A stretch of 64,000 bases of DNA, from positions 1 through 64,000 of the forward strand of contig NZ_JAFMOX010000056.1 of assembly GCF_019049655.1 (NCBI RefSeq), read 5' to 3'. This DNA comes from Rahnella rivi. Lineage in GTDB: Bacteria > Pseudomonadota > Gammaproteobacteria > Enterobacterales > Enterobacteriaceae. The translations under genes were made by a program, and so were the position numbers. The notes under the pieces were generated by a model. That model searched no databases and had not been told where the DNA came from. It saw only the letters and a list, made by a program, of their open reading frames with translations. Positions 1 to 10,182 of the stretch are shown here, in pieces (within the stretch, counting starts at the first letter, position 1; the number at the start of each line of letters is the position of its first letter).

Positions 1-345
1 ATATTTAATTATTGATTTTGATATTAAGTATTTGTTTTATAGTTACATTTTAAGGGTGTTAATGTTTTTCTTTCAACATTATAATGCTTCTTTCTAAAAA
101 ACATCCTTTAAGCATATTCATGGTTTATTGATAAAGATAATTCATGGAAACTTTTAAAGCAGCAGTGGACTCATTTCGAAAAATTGAATATCTTCTTTCC
201 GTTAAATAGACGTTTTCCTTAAGTGGTGGCGTTAATATCTTCTCTAAAATAAACGTCGCCCGTGTCAGGAAAACATCGTCATTATTCACATGGATTTATA
301 ACAGCAACTTTCTTATTGGTTTGAATGAGAAAGACAAGGAACGTT
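1..345. other. AT-rich region without a recognisable gene
   Basis: This leading stretch is visibly far more AT-rich than the housekeeping genes to its right and carries no ORF that I can support. It is the upstream region of the Mu-type HTH gene that starts at 346, so its promoter should lie here. AT-rich DNA next to a regulator of phage type would suit silencing by H-NS, but that is inference. Confidence 0.5.
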
Positions 346-705
346 ATGAAAAAAGAGTGGTTTGCAGCAAAGGAGTTGACCGGTAAAGAAGGGCTTCCGA
401 CTTCGACACAAGGCGTGCACGGAATGGCGCGCAGGTTATGCTGGATAAAGCGAAGGAGGCGAGGTGTACAGGGGCGTGCGGTTGAATATCACATAGACAG
501 TTTGCCAGGTAATACCGTCGCCAGTCTGGCGATGAATGAGCACTCGGCAGAGTATGTTTATACGTCGCATCAGGATCCCCTGGCGATATGGATTGAAAGC
601 TATAAGCAACTGAGAGAGCCGGAACGTGAAACAATGATCTCGTTTATTGTGAGAGAAGGTGTTTCGGAAATATTAAACAGGTTACGCAAACCTGACGAAA
701 GCTAG
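346..705 (+). CDS. Small DNA-binding protein with a Mu-type HTH domain
   Basis: A 119-aa protein. Residues about 4-64 (EWFAAKEL, then GLPTSTQGV, then YHIDSLP) match the pattern of the Mu-type helix-turn-helix found at the N-terminus of phage Mu repressor and MuA transposase. No transposase or repressor body follows, only about 55 mostly helical, charged residues. The start at 346 is preferred over the ATG at 325 because AGGA lies five bases upstream. It converges on ispB, where E. coli carries the unrelated sfsB regulator gene. It is probably a domesticated phage-type regulator; target and function are unknown. The domain assignment is from motif memory. Confidence 0.7.
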   Translation: MKKEWFAAKELTGKEGLPTSTQGVHGMARRLCWIKRRRRGVQGRAVEYHIDSLPGNTVASLAMNEHSAEYVYTSHQDPLAIWIESYKQLREPERETMISFIVREGVSEILNRLRKPDES

Positions 706-715
706 CGTTGTAACG

Positions 716-750
716 CTGTCGTACCTGCCGTGGTCATGCAGGTACGACAG
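716..750. terminator. Stem-loop between convergent genes
   Basis: A perfect 13-bp inverted repeat (716-728 with 738-750, nine-base loop) lies between the convergent Mu-HTH gene and ispB. Neither strand has a clear T run directly after it, so it may be a processed 3' end or a weak bidirectional terminator. Confidence 0.5.
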
Positions 751-756
751 AAAACA

Positions 757-1728
757 TCAGAAGTCGCGTTTCACAGAAAGGTGCGCCAAACCTTCAAGCG
801 CGGAGCGGTAGACAGACTCCGGCAATACCTGAAGGGCTTTAATCGCTTTGTCTGCTTCTTCTTCAGCGCGCTGACGGGTGTACTCCAGTGAGCCCCACTG
901 GTGCATGGCTGCCAGGACGGGTTCCAGTAAATGGCGCCCATTACCTTCTTCGATAGCTTTACGGATCATGGCTGACTGTTCTTCATCACCATGCTGCATT
1001 GCATGCAAAAGCGGTAATGTCGGTTTGCCTTCATCAAGATCATCACCGGTATTTTTACCCAGCGTTTCGCCGTCAGCATCATAATCGAGCAAATCATCAA
1101 TCAGCTGGAACGCAGTACCCAGATAGCGACCATAATCCTGCAACGCGACAATCTGCTCCTGAGTTCCGCCAGCCAGCATGGCAGAAGACTGGGATGCCGC
1201 TTCGAAGAGGCGCGCTGTTTTGCTGTAAATAACCTGCATGTAGCTCTCTTCGCTAATGTCAGGATCATTGCAGTTGATCAGTTGCTGTACTTCGCCTTCG
1301 GCGATCACATTCACCGCTTTAGCCATCAGAGCTAAAACGGGAAGTGATTCCAAATCAGTCATCATCTGGAAGGCGCGGGTGTAGATGAAATCGCCCACCA
1401 GTACGCTGGCAGCATTACCAAAAGCCGCATTGGCAGTGGCTTTGCCCCGACGCATGTCGGATTCATCCACAACGTCATCGTGCAATAACGTGGCGGTATG
1501 GATAAACTCAATCAACGCAGCCACTTTGATGTGCTTGTCGCCTTCGTAAGAGAGCGCCCGGGCAGTCAATACTGCAATCATTGGACGGATGCGTTTACCG
1601 CCACCGCTGATGATGTAATATCCCAGTTGATTGATGAGTGAAACTTCGGAGTTCAACTGTTCAAGGATGGATGCGTTGACCGCAGCCATGTCGTCCTGAG
1701 TAAGATCGATAATCTGTTCTAGGTTCAT
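757..1728 (-). CDS. ispB: Octaprenyl diphosphate synthase
   Basis: Trans-prenyltransferase that extends farnesyl diphosphate with isopentenyl diphosphate to build the C40 side chain of ubiquinone and menaquinone. The 323-aa length is that of E. coli IspB. The first aspartate-rich motif DDVVDESD begins at residue 84 and the second, DDLLDYD, lies near residue 210; both bind Mg2+-diphosphate. GGGKRIRP near residue 42 is the usual substrate-binding stretch. It is divergent from rplU, as in other enterobacteria, with about 260 bp of shared regulatory DNA. Confidence 0.97.
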   Translation of the reverse strand: MNLEQIIDLTQDDMAAVNASILEQLNSEVSLINQLGYYIISGGGKRIRPMIAVLTARALSYEGDKHIKVAALIEFIHTATLLHDDVVDESDMRRGKATANAAFGNAASVLVGDFIYTRAFQMMTDLESLPVLALMAKAVNVIAEGEVQQLINCNDPDISEESYMQVIYSKTARLFEAASQSSAMLAGGTQEQIVALQDYGRYLGTAFQLIDDLLDYDADGETLGKNTGDDLDEGKPTLPLLHAMQHGDEEQSAMIRKAIEEGNGRHLLEPVLAAMHQWGSLEYTRQRAEEEADKAIKALQVLPESVYRSALEGLAHLSVKRDF

Positions 1729-1884
1729 TGTGTTTTTTCGGCTGTTGTTCTCTTCACCGCAATGAGATCTGGCTCACATTGGCACATGGCGCTAACTGTA
1801 AAGGGGATTGTACTTGAAAAACAGTGTAGATAAATGATAACGAAAGAACTGCGCTTTTTTTCTTCTTTTGTGGTCATTGTGCTC

Positions 1885-1913
1885 TTGTCTTACTCTGATT
1901 TTTTGCGTAGAAT
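1885..1913 (+). promoter_or_regulatory. Probable sigma-70 promoter of rplU-rpmA
   Basis: TTGTCT (1885-1890) and TAGAAT (1908-1913) are separated by 17 bp and followed by a GC-rich stretch, the discriminator type typical of stringently controlled ribosomal protein promoters. Predicted start of transcription is near 1920, about 68 bp before rplU. Confidence 0.6.
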
Positions 1914-1987
1914 TCGCGCCCTATTGTGAATATTTATAGCGCCCTCTGAACTATACAAAGTTGAGTGCGCGGAAAGCGGAGTTTTAT

Positions 1988-2299
1988 ATGTACGCGGTTT
2001 TCCAAAGTGGTGGTAAACAACACCGTGTCAGCGAAGGGCAGACTATTCGCCTTGAGAAGCTTGACATCGCAACTGGCGAAACGATCGAGTTTGATCAGGT
2101 TCTGATGATTGCAAACGGTGAAGAAATTAATATCGGCCTGCCTTTAGTTGCTGGCGGTATCGTTAAAGCTGAAATCGTTGCTCACGGTCGTGGCGTTAAA
2201 GTCAAAATCGTTAAGTTTCGTCGTCGTAAGCACTATCGTAAGCAGCAGGGCCACCGTCAGTGGTTCACTGACGTTAAAATCACCGGCATCAGCGCTTAA
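1988..2299 (+). CDS. rplU: 50S ribosomal protein L21
   Basis: Structural protein of the large ribosomal subunit that contacts 23S rRNA. The protein starts [14 protein letters not shown] and has 103 aa, the standard L21 length. A longer in-frame start at 1961 would add nine residues unlike L21, so the internal ATG is chosen. The basic [16 protein letters not shown] segment near residues 72-87 is the family signature region. First gene of rplU-rpmA, with 18 bp to the next start. Confidence 0.98.
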   Translation: MYAVFQSGGKQHRVSEGQTIRLEKLDIATGETIEFDQVLMIANGEEINIGLPLVAGGIVKAEIVAHGRGVKVKIVKFRRRKHYRKQQGHRQWFTDVKITGISA

Positions 2300-2305
2300 G
2301 ATTAG

Positions 2306-2575
<270 letters not shown>

Positions 2576-2602
2576 GTTTTTCTCGTCTTAGTAAATAGAT
2601 GT

Positions 2603-2632
2603 AAGCCCCGCAACTCGTTGCGGGGCTTTTTA
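2603..2632 (+). terminator. Intrinsic terminator after rpmA
   Basis: AAGCCCCGCAAC pairs with GTTGCGGGGCTT around a short loop and runs into a T tract. Confidence 0.9.
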
Positions 2633-2660
2633 CATTCTGGTTAGCCCATTCTGGCGGATA

Positions 2661-3617
2661 ATGGATACTAAATCGCAGGCACCTGTCGGGATCATGTTAG
2701 CGCTGATCACTGCCATGAGTTGGGGTTCTTTGCCCATCGCTATGAAGCAGGTATTGGTCGTCATGGATCCCTTTACGGTGGTCTGGTATCGGTTTTCCAT
2801 GGCTGCAATTGTGCTGGGATGCATTCTTGCCGCGAAGCGTCGCTTACCGCCAAGAGTGATTTTAAGCAGGCCACGCTGGCTTATTCTGGTGTTAATTGCC
2901 ACCGCAGGGCTGATGGGGAACTTTGTTCTTTTTAGTTCTTCACTGAAGTTTCTCAGTCCGACGGCTTCTCAGGTTATCGGTCAGCTTTCGCCTGTTGGTA
3001 TGATGCTGGCCAGTGTGATAATCCTGAAAGAGAAGATGCGTGTCACGCAGGTTATTGGCGCCATTATGTTGATTTTAGGACTGATATTGTTCTTCAATGT
3101 CAGCCTGATTGAAATATTTACCCGTCTTACCGATTACACCCTCGGTGTGATTTTTGGTGTCGGGGCAGCAATGGTTTGGGTGATTTATGGTGTGGCGCAA
3201 AAGGTTCTGTTGCGTCAGCTGGCCTCGCCGCAAATCTTGTTTTTGCTGTACACTTTATGTTCTATCGCATTGCTCCCGCTGGCCAGTCCGGCGATGCTTT
3301 CACAGCTCAGCGGCTGGCAGTTTGCCTGTTTGTTGTTTTGCGGCGCGAATACCTTAGTAGGATATGGCGCCTTAGCGGAAGCGATGGCGAGATGGCAGGC
3401 ATCGCAGGTCAGCGCAATAGTGACGCTGACGCCCTTGTTTACCCTGCTATTTTCAGATCTGTTAGCACTTGCCTGGCCGGGCTATTTCGCCGCACCAGTG
3501 CTCAATTTTGTAGGTTATCTTGGGGCATTTGTGGTGGTGGCGGGTGCAATGTTTTCCGCAGCAGGCCATCGTTGGTGGCCTCGTCGGACAGAGCAAAACC
3601 TGGTAGCTAAACTATAG
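2661..3617 (+). CDS. yhbE: EamA-family inner-membrane transporter YhbE
   Basis: A 318-aa very hydrophobic protein with about ten predicted membrane helices in two repeated EamA halves, as in drug/metabolite exporters. The substrate is not known. It lies between rpmA and obgE as in E. coli, 33 bp before obgE. The Shine-Dalgarno sequence before 2661 is weak (GGCGG), so translation may be modest. Assignment rests on gene order plus the hydrophobic pattern. Confidence 0.9.
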   Translation: MDTKSQAPVGIMLALITAMSWGSLPIAMKQVLVVMDPFTVVWYRFSMAAIVLGCILAAKRRLPPRVILSRPRWLILVLIATAGLMGNFVLFSSSLKFLSPTASQVIGQLSPVGMMLASVIILKEKMRVTQVIGAIMLILGLILFFNVSLIEIFTRLTDYTLGVIFGVGAAMVWVIYGVAQKVLLRQLASPQILFLLYTLCSIALLPLASPAMLSQLSGWQFACLLFCGANTLVGYGALAEAMARWQASQVSAIVTLTPLFTLLFSDLLALAWPGYFAAPVLNFVGYLGAFVVVAGAMFSAAGHRWWPRRTEQNLVAKL

Positions 3618-3632
3618 CTGCCAGGCGAATGA

Positions 3633-4823
<1,191 letters not shown>

Positions 4824-4844
4824 TCCGGCGTAGATCTCAATCTG

Positions 4845-4870
4845 AAAGGCTGCCAGTGGCAGCCTTTTTT
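4845..4870. terminator. Terminator shared by obgE and pmrB ends
   Basis: AAAGGCTGCC pairs with GGCAGCCTTT over a very short loop, followed on the + strand by a T run. It lies at the junction of the convergent obgE and pmrB genes and overlaps the pmrB stop codon. Confidence 0.85.
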
Positions 4871-5972
4871 AATACATATTTTTCGTGGTGCTGGCAGAAA
4901 GTGAAAGGGCATTTTCCAAAATCACATCGGGCAGCCAGCATTGCGCACTCAGCCCGTAGCCTGAGGCACGATTACGCAACGTCAACGTTCCGCAGTGAAG
5001 TTGAGCAATACGTATCACAATGTTCAAACCCAATCCGCTGCCGCCATAACGTTGATCCATACGTTTGAATGCCTGGGTCAGCTCACACGCTTTTGTCTCA
5101 TCAATCCCCGGACCTTCATCGTCAATTTGTATCAGGAAACCCTTGTTCTGTGGCTGCACTGTAATGAGTATTTCACTGTTCTCAGGGCCGTAGCGGAAAG
5201 CATTTTCCACCAGATTCCTCACCAGTAAACGAAGCAGAACGGCATCTCCCTGAAGCGTGGCATGTTGCGGAAGCCTCAAAATCAGCCTTTGTTTGCGATC
5301 TTCCAGCATCTCGCAGAATTCTTCACGCAGCGGTTCGATGACGTTTGCCACAAGATCCACTTGCTGATATTCACCTTTAGCAAAATTCTGTCCGGCGCGG
5401 GATAACATCAGTAATTGTTCAATGGTATGCATAAGCTGATCGATACGACCAATCAGGGTATCGCTGCCGGTGATGCCATTTTTTTGCATGATCTCAAGAT
5501 GCAGACGCACTCCGGCAAGTGGCGTTCGTAATTCGTGAGCGGCATCGGCAGTGAATAGTCGTTCCTGTTGAATCGTATTTGAAAGGCGTGAAAACAGCTG
5601 ATTGAGAGCGTTTGTCACCGCCACCACCTCGCGAATTTCGCTGTTCAGTGGCAAAGGCGAAAGGTTATCTGCCGAGCGGGTTTCCAGACGTTTTTGTAAC
5701 TGGTTTAGCGGACGAATAATCCAGCTGATCGCCCAGAAGGAGAGCACCAGAGTAATGGTCATCATCAGCAAAGAAGGCGCAATCAGCGAGGCAATCGCTT
5801 CGGCAATTTCCTTCTCAACATGCGCATTGCGAACTTTGGCGGAAAGCGTGTCATTCACCAGCAAATTAATCTGCTCCTGACTTTCATGCCAGAGCCAGAA
5901 AATGCTGGTGAGTTGGGTGACAAAAAGAATCAACGCCAGCATGACCAGAAGACGGCGGCGCATACTGGTCAC
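4869..5972 (-). CDS. pmrB: Two-component sensor kinase PmrB (BasS)
   Basis: Inner-membrane histidine kinase of the PmrAB system, which senses Fe3+/Al3+ and mild acid and drives lipid A modification in relatives. The 367-aa protein has two membrane helices (about 7-27 and 62-85) around a very short periplasmic loop, a HAMP segment, and an H box HELRTPLAG with phospho-acceptor His146. The C-terminal ATPase has DEGPGID and GGSGLGLN. Its start overlaps the pmrA end by four bases (ATGA). No pmrC (eptA) or arn gene is adjacent. Assignment to PmrB rather than QseC rests on length and the short loop. Confidence 0.85.
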   Translation of the reverse strand: MTSMRRRLLVMLALILFVTQLTSIFWLWHESQEQINLLVNDTLSAKVRNAHVEKEIAEAIASLIAPSLLMMTITLVLSFWAISWIIRPLNQLQKRLETRSADNLSPLPLNSEIREVVAVTNALNQLFSRLSNTIQQERLFTADAAHELRTPLAGVRLHLEIMQKNGITGSDTLIGRIDQLMHTIEQLLMLSRAGQNFAKGEYQQVDLVANVIEPLREEFCEMLEDRKQRLILRLPQHATLQGDAVLLRLLVRNLVENAFRYGPENSEILITVQPQNKGFLIQIDDEGPGIDETKACELTQAFKRMDQRYGGSGLGLNIVIRIAQLHCGTLTLRNRASGYGLSAQCWLPDVILENALSLSASTTKNMY

Positions 5973-6631
5973 GGTGCTATCTCCAGCCGGTATCCAATGC
6001 CGCGCACTGTGCGGATGAGTTCCTTACCCAGTTTGCGTCGCAGGTTATGAACGTGAACTTCCAGCGTATTAGATCCTAAATCGTCCTGCCAGGTATAGAG
6101 ATCTTGCTGAAGTAACTCTCGGTTGACCGTTTGCCCGGCGCGCATCATCAGCCGGGTTAAAATCGCAAATTCCTTCGGCGTGACTTCCACCTGAGCGTCA
6201 CCCAGATAGGTTTGCTGCGACGAGAGGTTAATTTTCAAATTGCCAACGGAAATCTCGTTATCACTTTGTCCCTGATAGCGACGAATAAGCGCACGAACCC
6301 GCGCCTGGAGCTCGGCCAGGGCGAAAGGTTTGATCAGGTAATCATCGGCACCGGCGTCCAGGCCATCGACGCGGTCTTCAAGAGCATCACGGGCGGTCAA
6401 AATGAGGACGGGAAGGGAAATTCTTTGGCGACGCCATTGACGCAGAAGCGTCGCGCCATCTTTATCTGGCAACCCTAAATCAAGGATCACCAGACTGTAT
6501 TGACTGGTCTGGATGAGGCTTTGCGCTTCTGCCGCGGTGGATGCGCAGTCGCACACATAATTATCGCTGGTTAATGCCAGCGATAAACCCTGCCGTAAAA
6601 GTTCATCATCTTCAACTATCAGCAGTTTCAT
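5969..6631 (-). CDS. pmrA: Two-component response regulator PmrA (BasR)
   Basis: OmpR-family regulator, 220 aa. The receiver domain has acidic pocket EDDE near residue 7, phospho-acceptor Asp51 in LDLGLPDKDG and Lys101-type KPF motif. The winged-helix DNA-binding domain ends with VRGIGYRLE. It is transcribed with pmrB, 20 bp downstream of dacB on the same strand, so dacB-pmrAB may be one transcript. In relatives PmrA turns on eptA and the arn operon; those targets must lie outside this window. Confidence 0.9.
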   Translation of the reverse strand: MKLLIVEDDELLRQGLSLALTSDNYVCDCASTAAEAQSLIQTSQYSLVILDLGLPDKDGATLLRQWRRQRISLPVLILTARDALEDRVDGLDAGADDYLIKPFALAELQARVRALIRRYQGQSDNEISVGNLKINLSSQQTYLGDAQVEVTPKEFAILTRLMMRAGQTVNRELLQQDLYTWQDDLGSNTLEVHVHNLRRKLGKELIRTVRGIGYRLEIAP

Positions 6632-6651
6632 CGTCTGGCACTTCTCCAGGG

Positions 6652-8085
6652 TTAATTATTTTGGTAGACGTCCTTATAGAGACGGCTCTCAAAGCGTACC
6701 AGCGGAGCGCGACGCGTACGCTGGTCTTCCGGAGGCACTGCGTATCCGGAGAGGAACTGAACAAACGCCATGCGTTGCCCGCTGGCGGTGGTGATAAAGC
6801 CTGCCAGGTTGTATACGCCAGACAGTGAGCCTGTTTTCGCAGACACTTTGCCATCCACACCGGCTTCGTGCAGACCACCGCGATACTGCAGCGTACCGTC
6901 ATGACCGGCCAGTGGAAGCATTGAGATAAAGTCTAAATCCTTATCGTTCTGCGCGATGTATTGCAGTACCTGCATCATCGTCGCCGGTGACAGCAAATCG
7001 TGACGTGACAGGCCTGAGCCATCAACCTGAATAGAGTTGCCTAAATCGATGCCCGCTTTCTGGCGAAGGATTTGGCGCACAGCATCTGAACCGGCACGCC
7101 AGGTTCCCGGCACACCAAACCGCTGATGACCAATCGTACGAAATACCGTATCGGCAATCATGTTGTCGGATTTCTTCAGCATTATGCGCAGCAGATCATG
7201 CAACGGAGCAGACTGCGTTTGTGCAAGCACCGTCCCGGCAGGTGTCTGGCGCGTCTGACGTTTCAACGTGCCATCAATCTGAATATCTGCCTGCAAGAGT
7301 TCGTCTTTCAAAATTGCACCGGCATAGCTGGCACCATCCTGAATGGCGAAAGCCAGTGGCAAAGGTTCACTGCGTTGGGTGAGACAACCGGTCAATGTGT
7401 AGCGATTGAATTCTCCCGGCACAACATCCAGTTCACAATACTGCGCATCCGGAGAACCTTTTGCCAGCGTGCGGACCTCACTGAACATATGCACCGGATA
7501 ATAGGAGGCTACGCGGATAAAGGCGTTTTCATCAGGTTTAGGCGCGCTGTAAAGGGACACCGAGAAACAGTTGCGATCGACAATCGCCGCGGCGGGCGGC
7601 GCACTGAAGCACTGTGTGATGTCATTCCATGGCCAGCCGGGGGCTTTGTCATGGCTGGCAAACACTGACGTGTTCACGACCACATCACCACTGATCTCTT
7701 TAATGCCCTGTTTTTTCAGCACCGCGACCATATTCCGAATATTCTGACGCTTCAGCGTCGGATCTCCGGAAAAACGCGCGACCAGATCCCCTTTTAAGAC
7801 GCCATCGGAAACGGAGCCCGGGGTTTCCAGGGTGGTAGTGAATCGGAAATCTGGACCCAACTGAAGTAAGGCCGCCAGCGCGGTCAGGATCTTCATGGTA
7901 CTGGCGGGCAACGCCATCTGGGAACCGTGATAGTCGATGGCAGGCGCGGGAGCGCCTATTTTCTGTACCAGCACAGCCAGATTCGTACCGTCAGGCAGAT
8001 ATTCTGTGTAATTTTCGATCTGAGCCGCATTTGTATTCAGAACAAACGCGCATGCTAATCCACTGACTATTCGTATAAAACGCAT
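6652..8085 (-). CDS. dacB: D-alanyl-D-alanine carboxypeptidase/endopeptidase PBP4
   Basis: Periplasmic penicillin-binding protein that trims and cleaves DD-crosslinks in peptidoglycan. The 477-aa precursor has a signal peptide with a cleavage site near ANAAQ (residues 17-22). Active-site motifs are Ser62-Thr-Met-Lys65, SDN near residue 306 and KTG near residue 417, with the long family insert between the first two. It is divergent from greA, as in E. coli. The close spacing to pmrA is not an E. coli arrangement. Confidence 0.96.
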   Translation of the reverse strand: MRFIRIVSGLACAFVLNTNAAQIENYTEYLPDGTNLAVLVQKIGAPAPAIDYHGSQMALPASTMKILTALAALLQLGPDFRFTTTLETPGSVSDGVLKGDLVARFSGDPTLKRQNIRNMVAVLKKQGIKEISGDVVVNTSVFASHDKAPGWPWNDITQCFSAPPAAAIVDRNCFSVSLYSAPKPDENAFIRVASYYPVHMFSEVRTLAKGSPDAQYCELDVVPGEFNRYTLTGCLTQRSEPLPLAFAIQDGASYAGAILKDELLQADIQIDGTLKRQTRQTPAGTVLAQTQSAPLHDLLRIMLKKSDNMIADTVFRTIGHQRFGVPGTWRAGSDAVRQILRQKAGIDLGNSIQVDGSGLSRHDLLSPATMMQVLQYIAQNDKDLDFISMLPLAGHDGTLQYRGGLHEAGVDGKVSAKTGSLSGVYNLAGFITTASGQRMAFVQFLSGYAVPPEDQRTRRAPLVRFESRLYKDVYQNN

Positions 8086-8229
8086 TATTTTGAGTAAAGG
8101 CTCTGGGTAACAACAGGATAATGTGGTGCCATACTACGATGCTACGAACCCAGGCGCAACGTGGCTGAAAGTAAACGATGATCCTCAAGGAACTCTACGT
8201 TAAAATACGAATCATAATGCAAAATGAAT

Positions 8230-8265
8230 CCTGGCCTGGTGGCAACTCCGGGTGAGGTTTTTTTT
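8230..8265 (+). ncRNA. GraL-like attenuator in the greA leader
   Basis: About 105 bp before greA, CCTGGCCTGG can pair with CCGGGTGAGG (with a two-base internal mismatch) around an eight-base loop and is followed by eight T, a G and more T. In E. coli the greA leader ends early at such terminators and yields the small RNA GraL. The structure is seen here; that it makes a stable RNA is inferred from gene position. Confidence 0.5.
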
Positions 8266-8368
8266 GTTTTTCGCCAGAGTGAGTAGGTCAAAAGAGCTGG
8301 CTTAATTTCTTACCTGATTCAATCAGGACGGTGTTTACCGAAAGGACCAAGTTAGAGGTAATGAATAT

Positions 8369-8845
8369 ATGAAACCGATTCCGATGACGTTGCGTGGCGC
8401 AGAAAGATTACGTGAAGAGCTGGATCATCTGAAGGGCGTACGTCGTCCAAAAATTATTGCTGATATTGCCACTGCGCGCGAACACGGCGATCTGAAAGAG
8501 AATGCTGAGTATCACGCTGCCCGCGAACAGCAGGGCTTCTGCGAAGGCCGTATTCAGGAGATCGAAGCCAAGCTTTCAAATGCTCAGGTGATCGACGTGA
8601 CAAAAATGCCGGTGACGGGGCGTGTCATTTTTGGTGCCACGGTGAAATTGATGAACCTGGACAGCGAAGAAGAACAGACCTACCGCATCGTGGGTGACGA
8701 CGAAGCTGACTTTAAGCAAAATCTGATTTCTGTGAACTCACCTATCGCACGCGGTTTGATTGGGAAAGAACAGGATGACGTGGTTGTGATCAGCACCCCA
8801 GGCGGGGATGTTGAGTTTGAAGTGCTGAAGGTCGAGTACCTCTAA
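8369..8845 (+). CDS. greA: Transcript cleavage factor GreA
   Basis: Binds the secondary channel of RNA polymerase and promotes cleavage of backtracked RNA. The 158-aa protein starts [19 protein letters not shown]. coli GreA starts [18 protein letters not shown]. An N-terminal coiled coil (1-75) carries the acidic tip DLKENAEYH with the catalytic acidic residues. A C-terminal FKBP-like domain follows. It has its own long leader and is monocistronic, flanked by hairpins on both sides. Confidence 0.97.
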   Translation: MKPIPMTLRGAERLREELDHLKGVRRPKIIADIATAREHGDLKENAEYHAAREQQGFCEGRIQEIEAKLSNAQVIDVTKMPVTGRVIFGATVKLMNLDSEEEQTYRIVGDDEADFKQNLISVNSPIARGLIGKEQDDVVVISTPGGDVEFEVLKVEYL

Positions 8846-8860
8846 AAATCTGCATTAAAA

Positions 8861-8885
8861 AGGGCGAAACGTAATGTTTCGCCCT
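8861..8885. terminator. Bidirectional terminator between greA and yhbY
   Basis: AGGGCGAAAC pairs perfectly with GTTTCGCCCT around five bases. On the minus strand the stem is followed by five T, so it suits yhbY; on the plus strand the T content after it is poor. Confidence 0.75.
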
Positions 8886-9026
8886 ATAAATCACCCATTC
8901 ATGAAGTGAATGACTTCACATTAAATTGAAAACTAACGTAAAAAGGCCAGTTATAGCCTTTTCCTGAACGTGATTTCGTGGCACCTTTCCGAAAATCTAA
9001 AGCGTTTTTCGTTAAACTCTGACGAA

Positions 9027-9323
9027 TTAACGCGGTAAGATAATTTTGCGGTCTTCGGTAGAAGGGCGATAAAGTACCAGCATATTGCCGATAACTTGCA
9101 CATTACACGCCTTGGTTTCACGCACGATAGCGTCTACGATCAAGGTCTTCGTTTCGCGTTCTTCTGCCGCGACTTTAATCTTGATCAGTTCGTGATGCTT
9201 CAGTGCCTGTTCGATTTCGGCAAGCACGCCTTCTGTCAGGCCGTTGTTACCCAGCATGACAACCGGTTTCAGTGGATGTGCCAGACCTTTCAGGTACTGT
9301 TTTTGTTTATTGTTAAGATTCAT
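9027..9323 (-). CDS. yhbY: CRM-domain RNA-binding protein YhbY
   Basis: Small (98 aa) protein made of a single CRM domain with the MLGNNGLTEG glycine loop near residue 24. E. coli YhbY associates with pre-50S particles and belongs to the family that assists 50S maturation. It is divergent from rlmE, another 50S maturation factor, as in other enterobacteria. Confidence 0.95.
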   Translation of the reverse strand: MNLNNKQKQYLKGLAHPLKPVVMLGNNGLTEGVLAEIEQALKHHELIKIKVAAEERETKTLIVDAIVRETKACNVQVIGNMLVLYRPSTEDRKIILPR

Positions 9324-9505
9324 CGTCTTTTTTGCTTAAGTTGGGATTGAAAACGGGTCATTCTACCGCCATCTCATGTATATGACCAACCCGCACTGCT
9401 TCGGGATGTGATTTATACTGACTTAGCCATAGACGTCATGACGCTAACAGCTTGTTCCAAAAGCTCTAACACAGGGTAGTTGGAAAACTATATGGTTACT
9501 AAATA

Positions 9506-10135
9506 ATGTCTATTAAAAAGCGTTCTGCAAGTTCCACACGCTGGCTGCAGGAACACTTTAGCGATAAATACGTGATTCAGGCACAGAAAAAAGGGCTGCG
9601 TTCCCGCGCCTGGTTTAAGCTTGATGAGATACAGCAGGGCGATAAGCTGTTCAAACCCGGGATGACCGTTGTGGATTTAGGCGCAGCACCCGGCGGATGG
9701 TCGCAGTTTGCCGCCACGCAGATCGGTAGCAAAGGGCGCATCATTGCTCTTGACCTTTTACCTATGGATCCTATTGTTGGAGTCGATTTCCTTCAGGGGG
9801 ATTTTCGTGATGAATTAGTTCTCAAAGCGCTGCTTGACCGCGTGGGAGAAAATAAGGTTCAGGTGGTCATGTCCGATATGGCCCCGAATATGAGCGGTAC
9901 ACCGGCAGTCGATATTCCAAAATCGATGTATTTGGTTGAGTTAGCGTTGGATATGTGTCGGGATGTATTAGCACCAGGCGGAAGTTTCCTGGTGAAGGTG
10001 TTCCAGGGAGATGGCTTTGATGAATACCTGCGGGAAATTCGCTCCCTGTTTACGAAGGTGAAGATTCGTAAGCCAGACGCTTCCCGAGCACGTTCGCGAG
10101 AAGTGTACATCGTAGCGACAGGGCGGAAACTGTAG
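9506..10135 (+). CDS. rlmE: 23S rRNA U2552 2'-O-methyltransferase
   Basis: SAM-dependent methyltransferase (RrmJ/FtsJ) that modifies U2552 in the A loop of 23S rRNA. The 209-aa protein has the SAM motif [12 protein letters not shown] near residue 58, and carries the family catalytic residues Lys38, Asp124 (in SDMAPNMSG), Lys164 and Glu199 at about those positions. It is cotranscribed with ftsH, which starts 47 bp downstream; heat-shock control is known for this pair in E. coli. Confidence 0.97.
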   Translation: MSIKKRSASSTRWLQEHFSDKYVIQAQKKGLRSRAWFKLDEIQQGDKLFKPGMTVVDLGAAPGGWSQFAATQIGSKGRIIALDLLPMDPIVGVDFLQGDFRDELVLKALLDRVGENKVQVVMSDMAPNMSGTPAVDIPKSMYLVELALDMCRDVLAPGGSFLVKVFQGDGFDEYLREIRSLFTKVKIRKPDASRARSREVYIVATGRKL

Positions 10136-10182
10136 TACCCTAACGCTGTTTGTTAACACAGTTGTAATATGAGGTTGATCCC

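Noticed and set aside
1..705. Mu prophage remnant
   Set aside because: Only the small HTH protein is present; no transposase, MuB, or Mu ends were seen in the window.
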